The notes beneath the pieces were generated by a model. The model had not been told where the DNA came from. It did not search any database and saw only the letters and a list, made by a program, of their open reading frames with translations. Shown here in pieces: positions 1-8,724 of a stretch of 64,000 bases of DNA. The DNA is from Christiangramia oceanisediminis. Lineage in GTDB: Bacteria; Bacteroidota; Bacteroidia; Flavobacteriales; Flavobacteriaceae. Location: positions 806,001 to 870,000 of the forward strand of contig NZ_JANCNS010000003.1 of NCBI RefSeq assembly GCF_022570735.2, written 5' to 3'. Positions within the stretch are counted from its first letter, which is position 1; every line of letters starts with the position of its first letter. Made by a program: the position numbers and the translations under genes.

Positions 1-240
1 AATGTAGAGATGAGAAACAGGGGCATCATCGTCATGTTTCGGTCTCTCCTGGAGACCTATGCGCTCATCATTCCCTATTTCAAACTGAATCTTTACAAGG
101 GAAAAGCTGAGGAATACAGTATCTATATGGATCATTATTTTATTAAAGTGAAGGCCGATACGCCGGGCATCCATAAGTTCTTTAAAAAGATCCTTGATTA
201 TAAAGCCGATAATGCACCAACCCAGATAGACGACCTTTGA
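1..240 (+). CDS. C-terminal fragment of an unidentified protein
   Basis: The reading frame is open from the first base and ends at the TGA at 238-240, so only about the last 79 residues are present. An internal ATG at 10 is unlikely to be the true start, because the frame stays open to the window edge. The fragment is rich in aromatic and basic residues (YALIIPYFKLNLYKGKAEEY) and ends in an acidic tail. There is no clear membrane segment or motif, and I do not recognise the family. About 108 bases separate it from the next gene, which lies on the same strand. Confidence 0.55.
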   Translation, partial: NVEMRNRGIIVMFRSLLETYALIIPYFKLNLYKGKAEEYSIYMDHYFIKVKADTPGIHKFFKKILDYKADNAPTQIDDL

Positions 241-348
241 TAAGGTTGATCTCACGGTAAGCCGAATTCATTGCTATTAAATAACCTAAATTTCATTTTC
301 GGGTAATCCGCGCATTCGAAAGTTGCAGCAATTTTGCGGCAAAAACGA

Positions 349-981
349 ATGGATCTATTTATTTATGTTTTCGCAGCGCTCTTCTCGGTGATCAATCCGC
401 TTGGAACAGTACCTATTTTTGTTGGGCTTACAAAAGATGATTCAACAGCAGAGAAATCCAAAACCTCCATGCTTACGGCGATCAATATCTTTGTGATCCT
501 GCTAATCAGTTTTTTCACGGGAAGATACATTCTGAATTTCTTTGGTATCAGCCTCGACTCTCTTAGGATCGCCGGCGGACTTATTATTGCCAGTTCGGGT
601 TTTGCCCTGCTTACCGGATCTTTTGTAAAACATAAAGGAATGCACCGTCCCAAGGTTCAGGAAGATGTTCAGCAGCGGGAAGGCGTTTCACTCACTCCGT
701 TAGCCATTCCAATGCTCGCAGGGCCCGGAAGCATCTCTTTTCTTATAGGTCTTTACCAGGAATACCAGTCCTGGAATGATAAATTGATTGCAGTATCGGC
801 AATTTTCGGCGTATGCCTCGCAACATTCCTGGTTTTAAGAAGTTCACACTATATCGTTGGCATCCTTGGCGCATCTGGAATAAATGCCATCTCAAGGATC
901 ATAGGGTTCATTGTTATCGCGATCGGGATCGAATATATCAGTTCTTCAGTACTAAATCTTATGGGTAAGATCTTGGGCTGA
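349..981 (+). CDS. MarC family integral membrane protein (UPF0056)
   Basis: This 210-residue protein has about six hydrophobic segments and the family hallmark near its start, INPLGTVPIFVGLT (residues about 16-29). A second conserved stretch, TPLAIPMLAGPGSISF, lies in the middle. MarC proteins sit in the inner membrane; their transport role is unsettled, and the old link to multiple antibiotic resistance in E. coli was not upheld. I chose ATG 349 rather than the upstream in-frame TTG at 334 because the hydrophobic N-terminus begins there. The stop codon abuts the stop of the convergent small gene on the other strand. Confidence 0.88.
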   Translation: MDLFIYVFAALFSVINPLGTVPIFVGLTKDDSTAEKSKTSMLTAINIFVILLISFFTGRYILNFFGISLDSLRIAGGLIIASSGFALLTGSFVKHKGMHRPKVQEDVQQREGVSLTPLAIPMLAGPGSISFLIGLYQEYQSWNDKLIAVSAIFGVCLATFLVLRSSHYIVGILGASGINAISRIIGFIVIAIGIEYISSSVLNLMGKILG

Positions 982-1185
982 TTAACGCTTTTTAAAAGCC
1001 ATACCGCCAAAAAGGGATAGAATTCCAAAAGCGATCATAGCATAGGATTGCGTGTTATCACCATGAGCCTCTACCTGGATAGGACCAGCATCAATGGCAA
1101 ATTCAGGAGTGATAAGAGTGTAAAGTCCGTAACCAACAAGTCCAACCCCAATGATCAGAAGAACGAATTTCAACACGTTATTCAT
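982..1185 (-). CDS. Small two-TM membrane protein
   Basis: A 67-residue protein starts at an ATG (1185-1183). It has a hydrophobic helix at residues about 5-24, a short polar loop containing DAGPIQVEAHGD, a second helix at about 47-62, and ends in KKR. The two-helix plan with a GPIQVE-type loop recalls the small DUF3185 proteins, but that match is from memory and weak. It converges on marC with no spacer. Function unknown. Confidence 0.6.
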   Translation of the reverse strand: MNNVLKFVLLIIGVGLVGYGLYTLITPEFAIDAGPIQVEAHGDNTQSYAMIAFGILSLFGGMAFKKR

Positions 1186-1254
1186 TTAATAAAGTTTTAT
1201 TAATCTGCGGTGAAAGTAGTGATTAAATTTCTAATTTAAGATCAAATCTTCGCA

Positions 1255-2688
1255 ATGCGCATATTACTTACCGGGGCTAATGGCTACATAGGCATGCGAC
1301 TCCTACCACAATTACTGGAAAAGGGCCATGAGGTCGTTTGTGCCGTACGAAACAGGAATCGATTTACCTCCAATGATGAACTGAAAGAAAAAGTCGAGAT
1401 CGTAGAGATCGATTTTTTAAAGGATTCTGAAGCCCCAGAAAAAATCAGGAAAATTGATGTCGCCTATTACCTCATCCATTCCATGACCGCATCTACCAAA
1501 GATTTCGATGAGAAAGAGGCCAAAGCGGCAACCAATTTCAATAAAATGATGGCCGAAACCAGTGTGAACCAGGTCATCTATCTAAGCGGGATCATCAATG
1601 AAGAAAAACTTTCCAAGCACCTTAAATCCAGGAAGAAAGTAGAGGAAATACTCTATAAAGGTGATTTTAATCTAACGGTACTGCGAGCTGCGATCATTGT
1701 AGGCTCTGGTAGTTCCTCGTTCGAGATCATAAGGGACCTGTGTGAAAAGTTACCGGTAATGATCACGCCAAAATGGGTTAAAACCCGATGCCAGCCAATA
1801 GCCATCAGGAATATCATTCAATATCTAACCGGAGTAATTGGCAATGAAGAATGCTACAACGAATCTTTCGACGTAGGAGGTCCAGATATACTTACCTACC
1901 AGGAAATGATGGAACAATATGCTGAAGTGAGGAAACTTAGTATCTGGATAATTGGTGTTCCCGTTATGTCTCCAAAATTGAGTTCCTACTGGCTCTATTT
2001 TGTTACCTCTACCTCGTATCGCCTGGCCCAGAACCTGGTTGAAAGCATGTCGGTAGAAGTGATCACACGCGATACGCGGCTTCAGGAAATCCTGGGCATT
2101 GAACCTATTTGCTATAAGGATGCCATCGAAATGGCCTTTTACAAGATCGAACAGAACGAGGTGGTTTCCAGCTGGAAAGACAGTTTAAGCAGCGGGAGGT
2201 TCAGAAAAGATGTGAACAAGTATGTTCAAATCCCCCAACATGGCTGTTTAAAAGACAAAAAGTCCGTAAAAATAACGAATCCTGAAGAGGTCCTTGGCAG
2301 GATCTGGGCAATAGGCGGCACAACAGGATGGTATTATGGCAGCTGGCTATGGGATGTGCGTGGATTTTTAGATAAACTGGCTGGCGGAGTAGGTTTAAGG
2401 AGAGGCCGCACCCATCCCAATAAGATCAATGCCGGTGACTCCCTGGATTTCTGGCGAGTACTCTTGGCCGATCGCGAAGAACGGAGGTTATTACTTTTTG
2501 CCGAAATGAAAGTTCCCGGGGAAGCCTGGCTGGAATTCAAGATAGATGAGAATGACGTATTACATCAAAATGCGGTATTTAGACCAAAAGGCATCTGGGG
2601 CAGGATCTACTGGTACGCAATGTATCCGTTCCATTTTTTCATTTTTGAAGGTATGATCAACAAAATAGCCAGGGGAAATAAAAAATAA
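1255..2688 (+). CDS. NAD(P)-binding SDR-family protein with C-terminal DUF2867 domain
   Basis: The protein has 477 residues. The N-terminus, MRILLTGANGYIGMRLL, carries the TGxxGxxG dinucleotide-binding loop of atypical (NmrA-like) short-chain dehydrogenases, and the Rossmann part runs to about residue 300. The C-terminal 150 residues (from about GRIWAIGGTTGWYYGSWLW to the end) match the DUF2867 layout, with aromatic and Gly-rich repeats and a membrane-proximal FHFFIFEGMI end. Proteins of this fusion type are annotated only as oxidoreductases; the substrate is unknown. The gene lies 15 bases before the BCCT transporter, so the two are probably co-transcribed. Confidence 0.85.
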   Translation: MRILLTGANGYIGMRLLPQLLEKGHEVVCAVRNRNRFTSNDELKEKVEIVEIDFLKDSEAPEKIRKIDVAYYLIHSMTASTKDFDEKEAKAATNFNKMMAETSVNQVIYLSGIINEEKLSKHLKSRKKVEEILYKGDFNLTVLRAAIIVGSGSSSFEIIRDLCEKLPVMITPKWVKTRCQPIAIRNIIQYLTGVIGNEECYNESFDVGGPDILTYQEMMEQYAEVRKLSIWIIGVPVMSPKLSSYWLYFVTSTSYRLAQNLVESMSVEVITRDTRLQEILGIEPICYKDAIEMAFYKIEQNEVVSSWKDSLSSGRFRKDVNKYVQIPQHGCLKDKKSVKITNPEEVLGRIWAIGGTTGWYYGSWLWDVRGFLDKLAGGVGLRRGRTHPNKINAGDSLDFWRVLLADREERRLLLFAEMKVPGEAWLEFKIDENDVLHQNAVFRPKGIWGRIYWYAMYPFHFFIFEGMINKIARGNKK

Positions 2689-2703
2689 GTAGCTTTAAGG
2701 CAG

Positions 2704-4218
2704 ATGCTACCTGGTTTGAGATCCATATTCAAAGTCTTCCGAAACAATAAAGTGCTATCGATTTCATCGATTATACTTATTTCCGGTTCTCTTTTTATTT
2801 TCAATTTCACAGAAACATTATACAATCTTATTGAGGAAACTTCCCTTTGGATCCGGGAAAGTTTTGGCATTTTCTATCTCTGGCTGGGATTGATCTGCGT
2901 ATTATTTCTGCTGTTGATCTCTTTTTCTCCCTTCGGAAAGATAAAACTGGGAAATTCGCCACCGCAATTCGATCGGATTTCCTGGATCGCCATGCTTTAC
3001 AGCGCCGGGATGGGGGCGGGCATTCTTTTGAGAGCCATACAGGAGCCTGTATTTATGTATTTGAATCCTCCCATCGACACGGGTTCTTCCAATGAGGTGA
3101 TCGCGCTCGAATATACTTTTTACCAATGGGGTTTTACAGCCTGGGCCTTTTACGGCATTTTCGCCCTTATTATCGCTTATAGCATTTTTGTTAGAAAAGA
3201 ACAGGTTAGGCTTGGTGCTTCATTGAGGTATTTCAAGAAGATCAAATTCCTGCCACAGGGTGTAGACCTGCTTACAATTTTAACTACCATAACCGGCCTG
3301 GTAGCAGCCATAGGATTGGGAACCACACAAATTGAAGGCGGATTAAGCCATTTATTCTCGCGACCACCCGGAAACCTGTCTATCATCCTGGGACTCACGT
3401 TTATTATTTGTTTCCTGGCATTTCTTTCGGCCTGGGCCGGGGTTGAAAAAGGGATCAAACGAATTTCCAACTGGAATATTTACACCACGCTCATTATCCT
3501 GATCTTCGTATTCTTCCAGGGTGATAGTCTAAAAATGCTTGAGCATTTTGGCAGCTCGCTCTATCATTACATCCTGGATTTTGTACCATTAAGCCTTGCC
3601 ATGGGAAATTATGACCCCGGTGTGGAGTTTTTAACCGACTGGACCTATTATTACTGGGCATTCTGGCTGGCATGGGCTCCATTTACCGGTGTTTTTATAG
3701 CCAGGATCTCGAAGGGGCGAAGTATTAGAGAATTGATCTGGGGAGTTTTGCTGATCCCTTCTCTTGGGAGCTTCTTTTGGTTCAGTGTTTTTGGCTCCTC
3801 AGCTTTTGACATGATCGAGGGCTTTGGAAGTTATCAGAATCAATTTGACAACGTGTTCACCTCGATCTTCATTTTCTTTGAAAACCTTCCGTTTTCTAAT
3901 ATACTGAATATAGTAACCATACTTTTGCTTATTAGTTTTCTGGTCACCTCGGTAGATTCGGCCATCTTTGTTCTTAGCATGTTTAGCGATAAAGGTAAAG
4001 AAGAGCCGGGAAGGCCCTTCCGGTTCATCTGGGCAGTTTTATTATTGCTTTTTTGTGAGGCGATCGTTGTGCTGGGAGATGTAAAACCTGAAAGCAACGT
4101 GCTCACGGCCATGCAGAAGTTCCTGATCATCAGCTCACTTCCCTTTGCCTTTTTTACTGTTTTTATCATTATCGCATTCGTGGTCCAGCTATTTCGTGAT
4201 AAGAAAAAGAGGTCTTGA
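2704..4218 (+). CDS. BCCT family transporter (betaine/carnitine/choline type)
   Basis: This 504-residue protein has about twelve hydrophobic segments, the usual BCCT size. The glycine-rich TM3 motif SAGMGAG lies at residues 100-106. The TM8 signature DWTYYYWAFWLAWAPFTG, followed by VFIARISKGRSIREL, is close to consensus. BCCT carriers import quaternary ammonium or similar osmolytes, often with sodium. One oddity is that the segment after GMGAG reads ILLRAIQEP, whereas betaine carriers usually have an aromatic WGVAEP-like stretch there, so the substrate may differ. It follows the SDR gene by 15 bases. Confidence 0.88.
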   Translation: MLPGLRSIFKVFRNNKVLSISSIILISGSLFIFNFTETLYNLIEETSLWIRESFGIFYLWLGLICVLFLLLISFSPFGKIKLGNSPPQFDRISWIAMLYSAGMGAGILLRAIQEPVFMYLNPPIDTGSSNEVIALEYTFYQWGFTAWAFYGIFALIIAYSIFVRKEQVRLGASLRYFKKIKFLPQGVDLLTILTTITGLVAAIGLGTTQIEGGLSHLFSRPPGNLSIILGLTFIICFLAFLSAWAGVEKGIKRISNWNIYTTLIILIFVFFQGDSLKMLEHFGSSLYHYILDFVPLSLAMGNYDPGVEFLTDWTYYYWAFWLAWAPFTGVFIARISKGRSIRELIWGVLLIPSLGSFFWFSVFGSSAFDMIEGFGSYQNQFDNVFTSIFIFFENLPFSNILNIVTILLLISFLVTSVDSAIFVLSMFSDKGKEEPGRPFRFIWAVLLLLFCEAIVVLGDVKPESNVLTAMQKFLIISSLPFAFFTVFIIIAFVVQLFRDKKKRS

Positions 4219-4244
4219 TCATTTAATTTTATTGACGAGCTTAT

Positions 4245-4689
4245 TTAATCGATCTCCCCCATCATTCCAGTCCAGATCTCCTGCTGAAGTTCTGATCTTT
4301 CGGAAAGCTTCTCAATTTTAAGGTGCTGTTCATTTTGCTCGACTTCAGCTCCCGCGTACTTTAAATAAGGCTGAAGATGAACAGTTTCAAAACCAGACAG
4401 AAAACTTGCGAAAAAATCATCAAAACCAATGAATCCATATGTTCTGATCCTTTCCTTCAGTAATTCATTGTTCACCAGGCTATCTTTACCGGCAAACTCG
4501 GTATACAATTCGCGCATTATAACCCGCCATATATAAGGCGGAATCTTCCAGATATATTCGGGCCTCAACACCAATTCGCTCTTTTACCGGTGAATAGTCC
4601 AGCTTATACCTATCACTCTTTTGATGAAATACCAGGACGGAAAGAAAAACGAAGAAAAGGCTTGAAATTGAACTTTTGAGATGATTCAT
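4245..4689 (-). pseudogene. Small membrane-anchored or secreted protein gene split by a frameshift
   Basis: Two overlapping minus-strand frames look like halves of one gene. The first begins at ATG 4689-4687 with a hydrophobic start (MNHLKSSISSLFFVFLSVLV) and reads to about SPVKERIGVE. The sensible continuation, RPEYIWKIPPYIWRVIMREL and on to the stop at 4245, is in the +1 frame and has no ATG or GTG near the junction. The switch must fall at about 4555-4580, where one extra base (or two missing) would explain it. Joined, the product would be about 148 residues. The family is not recognised. It is either a true pseudogene or a sequencing error. Confidence 0.6.
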
Positions 4690-5221
4690 ATTAATCTAAT
4701 TTTTTTGATTGATGCTTTGGTATAAAGATGAAGCCAAATCTTGTTTGCTACACCTGGCGTTATGAAGTTCCATGAGCAGGAAAACTGAACTAATTTCCCG
4801 GTCTAAGTGACTTCGATTTCTCGAAAAGTAGAACAGAAGCAAATGAAATCTTAAATTGAAAATCTAATTTTCAGAAAATTTTTGGAGGAACGCCTACAAA
4901 GGTACAATCTCAAAAGCCCTTTGAATTCAAGCTATTTCACCGTTTTAACATTTAACTGCCTCAGCTACAAAAAACTAGCAATTGCATTTTGTCGATTTTT
5001 TTTGCATTTAATCGGAATAATGTTTTACTTGCACAACGAATTAAGCCCCCGAATTGGAAATAATGTTATATCAAAATTGAACAGCGAATGAAGCCTGGAA
5101 ATGAACAAAATCCGAAAAGGTTCATTTCAGGAAGATTAGCTGCCGATCTATCATCGATTCCAAACCGGCAAAAATGTTGAAAATTGAAGCCTTCGAATCT
5201 CCCCAGGTTCGAATCTGAAAA
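4690..5221. other. Non-coding interval upstream of the beta-helix gene
   Basis: These 532 AT-rich bases have no convincing gene. A 69-codon frame at 4882-5091 starts with TTG, has low-complexity composition and resembles nothing known. Near the right end a 9-base direct repeat, TTCGAATCT, occurs twice around 5191-5215. No clear promoter was found. The interval also forms the upstream region of the frameshifted gene on the minus strand. Confidence 0.5.
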
Positions 5222-5233
5222 TTGAGAATTGCC

Positions 5234-7702
5234 ATGACCCTAACCTACAACTTAAAGCCTCTATTTGAGGCACGAATCTCCAGATCATTATTCTACCTGT
5301 TTATCGCTATGATGATAAGCTCATGTTCAACCGATGCAGATGACATTCTGGAAGAAACCCCTATCGAAAGCGGAACCGAAAAAGACCTGAGTCAGGATCT
5401 TAACGGAAAAACCAGCCTGTACAAAGGTATCTTCGCCACGACAACTTCTGGTTACCGCGGCACTTTTAAACTGGAAATCCCCGGCGGCGTCCAGGATCTT
5501 AGCAATATCGATCCTGAATCCAAGGGCACCCTTAAGCTCTCGAATGGAGAAACTTTCATTGCTGAATATTCGAATACCAGACAATCCTCTGCTACCAATA
5601 AAAGTGCTGATGTAAAGGTAGATTTCGATTCAAAAGATTTCAGCTTCACCTTTACCGTAGACGAATATGACAACCCTGTTCTTTCTGATGTAGTTCTTAA
5701 AGAACGTGACGGGGCCATAGTGGCTGCGGAAGAAACGGAAGGCACTTCCATCACCCCGGTCACAGGAACTTATAAATGTACCAATTGCCAGGATCAGGAT
5801 TCTCCCCTGGAAGGTATTGACCTGGATAATTCAGACAGGACCTTTAACATGCTTCTTACGAATGCCGATGGAACCACTAGCATTGACATCCAGGCACTGG
5901 TAGGGATCCTGGTAGACACCAAACTTGTTCTTGAACAAAGCTGTACCAATAGTGAAGATTATAGTTTTTGCGTCCTGAAAAGCGGTGAAAACGGGCAGAA
6001 TGAAGACCTAGATTGGTCTGCCGTTCACCGTTTTACAAATACCACCACTAATGAGACCTGCTCTAACCTTGCAGGAAACTTCGCGTTCCAGTACCAGGGA
6101 TTTGGAACCATTGAAGGCGAATTCAACAGTGACAGCACCTGCCCCAATAAAACGTATTTTGTAAGCAGCACCGGAAATGACAGCAATACGGGCCTAGCGC
6201 CCGAAGATGCCTGGCGTAGCATTGAAAAAGTGAACAGTATAGACATTCAACCAGGCGATGTGATCCAGTTTGAAGGTGGACAGGAATTCGAAGGCAATCT
6301 GTACCTTGATGCCAACGATGCTAATAATAGCGCCAGCCCGGTTCTAATTTCCTCCTACGGTGATGGCCGGGCCATTATCAATGCCGGGAATAGTTTTGGC
6401 ATCTATGCTTATAACACTTCCGGCGTAAAGATTGACCAGCTTATTGTAAAAGGTAGCGGGATGAATACCAATGAAAATTCAGGAATTTATTTCTATACCG
6501 ATCTTCCCGGGGATGTAAAACTGGATTTTGTGGAGATCACCAATTCTGAAGTATATGGCTTCCGGGATTTCGGAATCGTCATTGGTGCTTACAACCATAA
6601 TTCAGGCTTCACCAATGTACTCATCGAAAATAACAAGGTTCATGGTATTTTGGACGCTGGTATATCATCCTACGGACATTTTAAGGCCAGTAAAACCGGT
6701 TATGCCCATTCAAATATCACGGTTAGAAATTGCGAGGTTTTCAATGTTCCCGGGTATTCGAAGAACACTCATTCTGGAAATGGAATCGTTTTATCTGACG
6801 TTCAGAATTCGGTTATAGAACATTCAACTGTTTATGACTGCGGAAGCGGAAATACAAATTGTGGTGGCCCGGTTGGGATCTGGTATTGGGACGCCGATAA
6901 TGTGACCATTCAATATTCTGAAGTTTACAATATGAGTTCAGGTACAGGCTGCGATGGAGCCGGATTTGACCTGGACGGTGGTGTCACCAATGGAGTTATG
7001 CAGTATAATTATTCTCATGATAACGATGGAGCTGGCTTTATGGTGGGACAATTTGGTGGAGCAAGACCTATGAGCAATATCATTGTGAGGTACAATGTAA
7101 GTCAAAACGATGCTGCCACTAATGGCGGAAGCGTGTATTTGTTCAACGGAAGTTCAGAAGACTCCATGAAAGACATACTGGTACATAATAACACACTGTT
7201 CATTAGCAAAAGAGCTAATATCAAATACACTTCCTGGAAACCATTTATGCACAACATCAACTTCCAGAACAATATCTTATATGCTACGAACGGAGCCAGC
7301 CTGATCAGCATCCCCAGTGGATACGACGGGAATTTCGCGGGCAACCTTTATTATGCCCCAGATGGATTTAAAATTAATTACAAGGGAACTTCCTATTCTT
7401 CTCTGGAAGAATTCAGGAACACTGGAAATGAGATATACGATGCTGCTCCAGTGGGCTACCAGGGAGATCCATTATTATCCAATCCAGGTAAAGCGGGCAT
7501 CGTAGGTTTCGGGAATCCGTTATCAGACCTTACCGAATACACCCTCCAGGCTTCTTCACCTGCAATTAATTCGGGTATCCCGATCTCAAACCCAGGAAGC
7601 CGGGATTTCTACGGAACTAATTTCTCTGGCACTCCTAATGATATTGGGGCTCACGAAGCAGATACTTCCAACAAGAATTATAACAACCTGGCCTCGAAAT
7701 AA
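5234..7702 (+). CDS. Right-handed parallel beta-helix lipoprotein
   Basis: From ATG 5234 the product has 822 residues. It starts with a lipoprotein signal (SLFYLFIAMMISSC, lipidated Cys 31), so it should be anchored in an envelope membrane. Residues about 40-300 form two Cys- and Thr-rich beta-type segments of unknown family. A beta-helix domain begins near residue 306 with TYFVSSTGNDSNTG, the usual opening of pectate-lyase-like or PL6-like folds. It continues with Asn-rich coils (VRNCEVFN, VTIQYSEVYN, MQYNYSHDNDGAGF) to about residue 800. Such proteins cut, epimerise or bind acidic polysaccharides; no catalytic set could be assigned. There is no type IX sorting domain. An in-frame TTG at 5222 is a less likely start. 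Confidence 0.85.
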   Translation: MTLTYNLKPLFEARISRSLFYLFIAMMISSCSTDADDILEETPIESGTEKDLSQDLNGKTSLYKGIFATTTSGYRGTFKLEIPGGVQDLSNIDPESKGTLKLSNGETFIAEYSNTRQSSATNKSADVKVDFDSKDFSFTFTVDEYDNPVLSDVVLKERDGAIVAAEETEGTSITPVTGTYKCTNCQDQDSPLEGIDLDNSDRTFNMLLTNADGTTSIDIQALVGILVDTKLVLEQSCTNSEDYSFCVLKSGENGQNEDLDWSAVHRFTNTTTNETCSNLAGNFAFQYQGFGTIEGEFNSDSTCPNKTYFVSSTGNDSNTGLAPEDAWRSIEKVNSIDIQPGDVIQFEGGQEFEGNLYLDANDANNSASPVLISSYGDGRAIINAGNSFGIYAYNTSGVKIDQLIVKGSGMNTNENSGIYFYTDLPGDVKLDFVEITNSEVYGFRDFGIVIGAYNHNSGFTNVLIENNKVHGILDAGISSYGHFKASKTGYAHSNITVRNCEVFNVPGYSKNTHSGNGIVLSDVQNSVIEHSTVYDCGSGNTNCGGPVGIWYWDADNVTIQYSEVYNMSSGTGCDGAGFDLDGGVTNGVMQYNYSHDNDGAGFMVGQFGGARPMSNIIVRYNVSQNDAATNGGSVYLFNGSSEDSMKDILVHNNTLFISKRANIKYTSWKPFMHNINFQNNILYATNGASLISIPSGYDGNFAGNLYYAPDGFKINYKGTSYSSLEEFRNTGNEIYDAAPVGYQGDPLLSNPGKAGIVGFGNPLSDLTEYTLQASSPAINSGIPISNPGSRDFYGTNFSGTPNDIGAHEADTSNKNYNNLASK

Positions 7703-7720
7703 GTAATTATATTCAACCAG

Positions 7721-7770
7721 AAAAGGGAAAACTTCCTGTAGTGTTCTACCATATAAGTTTTCCCTTTTTT
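7721..7770. terminator. Bidirectional intrinsic terminator
   Basis: A perfect 14-base inverted repeat, AAAAGGGAAAACTT (7721-7734) and its complement (7755-7768), is separated by 20 bases and flanked by A and T runs on both sides. It lies between the convergent beta-helix gene and the ctlX-like gene and can serve both. Confidence 0.88.
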
Positions 7771-7787
7771 ATTTCTTGAATTAAGAT

Positions 7788-8714
7788 TTAAGCCTTAGGC
7801 AGAAAGACCTCAGCCATCATACAACGCGCACTGCCTCCACCGGCGATCTCGATTGTTTGAATTTCTGAACTCAGGATCTCACAGTGTTTTTCAATTTTCG
7901 CAACCTGTTCTTCGGTAAGACTTCGGTGTGCCCTCGCGCTCATTACAAGGTACTTTTTTCCAAAAGTACCCTGCACCTGCAACATATTCCCTGCAAATTC
8001 ATGCATTTGCTTTTCAGAAATTGCAATGATCTCCTTCCCATCCTGCTTTAAATGCTTTAAAACGTTCTTTCGTTCCTTCTTTTCATCTATTGTATCAAGA
8101 CAAATAACAGCAAACTCTTCACCCAAACACATCATAACATTGGTGTGATAGATAGGTAGGCGCTTATCCCCCACGCTTTGATAGGCATTAAATATCACCG
8201 GGGTGTATTCAAAATCTTCACAAAACTCTATCAACAAGTCTTCATCAGCCCGTGGAGAAATGGCGCAGTAGGCCTTTTCGTTAACCCTGTCAAGAATAAG
8301 GCTTCCTGTACCCTCAAGAAAAACATCATCTTCTTCGGCCGCGGTATAATCTACAATATCAGTAATCTTGAAGCCAGCTTCCTCGAGCTTGGAAAAATAT
8401 TCCAGTCTTCTTTCCTTACGCCTGTTTTCCGCGAACATGGGATAAAGGGCCACCTGTCCGTCTTCATGGAAGGAAACCCAGTTATTCGGAAAAATAGAAT
8501 CTGGAGTATTATCTTCCAGCACATCATCCACCACGATAACATTAACTCCCACAGCCTTGAGTTTCTTAACAAAATCATCGAACTCCCTGGCTGCCGAAAT
8601 ATTCAAATCGGGGTCATTCATGTTTTTCTGAAAGTAATTATTAACCGAGGTTTGCTCATTCATCCTGAAGGCAACCGGTCTTACCATTAAAATCGTATCT
8701 GTGATCTGTTTCAT
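7788..8714 (-). CDS. ctlX: CtlX-like citrulline-utilisation hydrolase (amidinotransferase fold)
   Basis: A 308-residue guanidino-group-modifying enzyme of the five-bladed amidinotransferase fold. The N-terminal TILMVRPVAFRMNEQT and the PDSIFPNNWVSFHEDG motif are typical of the CtlX/DDAH branch. The conserved metal- or substrate-side acidic motif (FLEGTGSLILDR) and the C-terminal catalytic cysteine in GGGSARCMMAEVF (Cys 298) are present. CtlX has been described in bacterial citrulline use; related enzymes hydrolyse arginine or methylarginine. It follows the next gene by 10 bases and is probably co-transcribed with it, giving two related hydrolases in tandem. Confidence 0.82.
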   Translation of the reverse strand: MKQITDTILMVRPVAFRMNEQTSVNNYFQKNMNDPDLNISAAREFDDFVKKLKAVGVNVIVVDDVLEDNTPDSIFPNNWVSFHEDGQVALYPMFAENRRKERRLEYFSKLEEAGFKITDIVDYTAAEEDDVFLEGTGSLILDRVNEKAYCAISPRADEDLLIEFCEDFEYTPVIFNAYQSVGDKRLPIYHTNVMMCLGEEFAVICLDTIDEKKERKNVLKHLKQDGKEIIAISEKQMHEFAGNMLQVQGTFGKKYLVMSARAHRSLTEEQVAKIEKHCEILSSEIQTIEIAGGGSARCMMAEVFLPKA

Positions 8715-8724
8715 CTTGTTTTCT

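Noticed and set aside
4882-5091. Possible 69-residue protein on the plus strand
   Set aside because: TTG start, biased composition, no ribosome-binding or promoter signal and no recognisable motif; treated as chance.
5185-5225. GGTTCGAATCT resembles the T-arm of a tRNA
   Set aside because: It is half of a 9-base direct repeat, and no acceptor stem, anticodon arm or CCA-end fits around it.
8178-8690. 170-codon open frame on the plus strand
   Set aside because: It lies antisense to the CtlX-like enzyme, whose conserved motifs and catalytic Cys are clear; it is a shadow frame.
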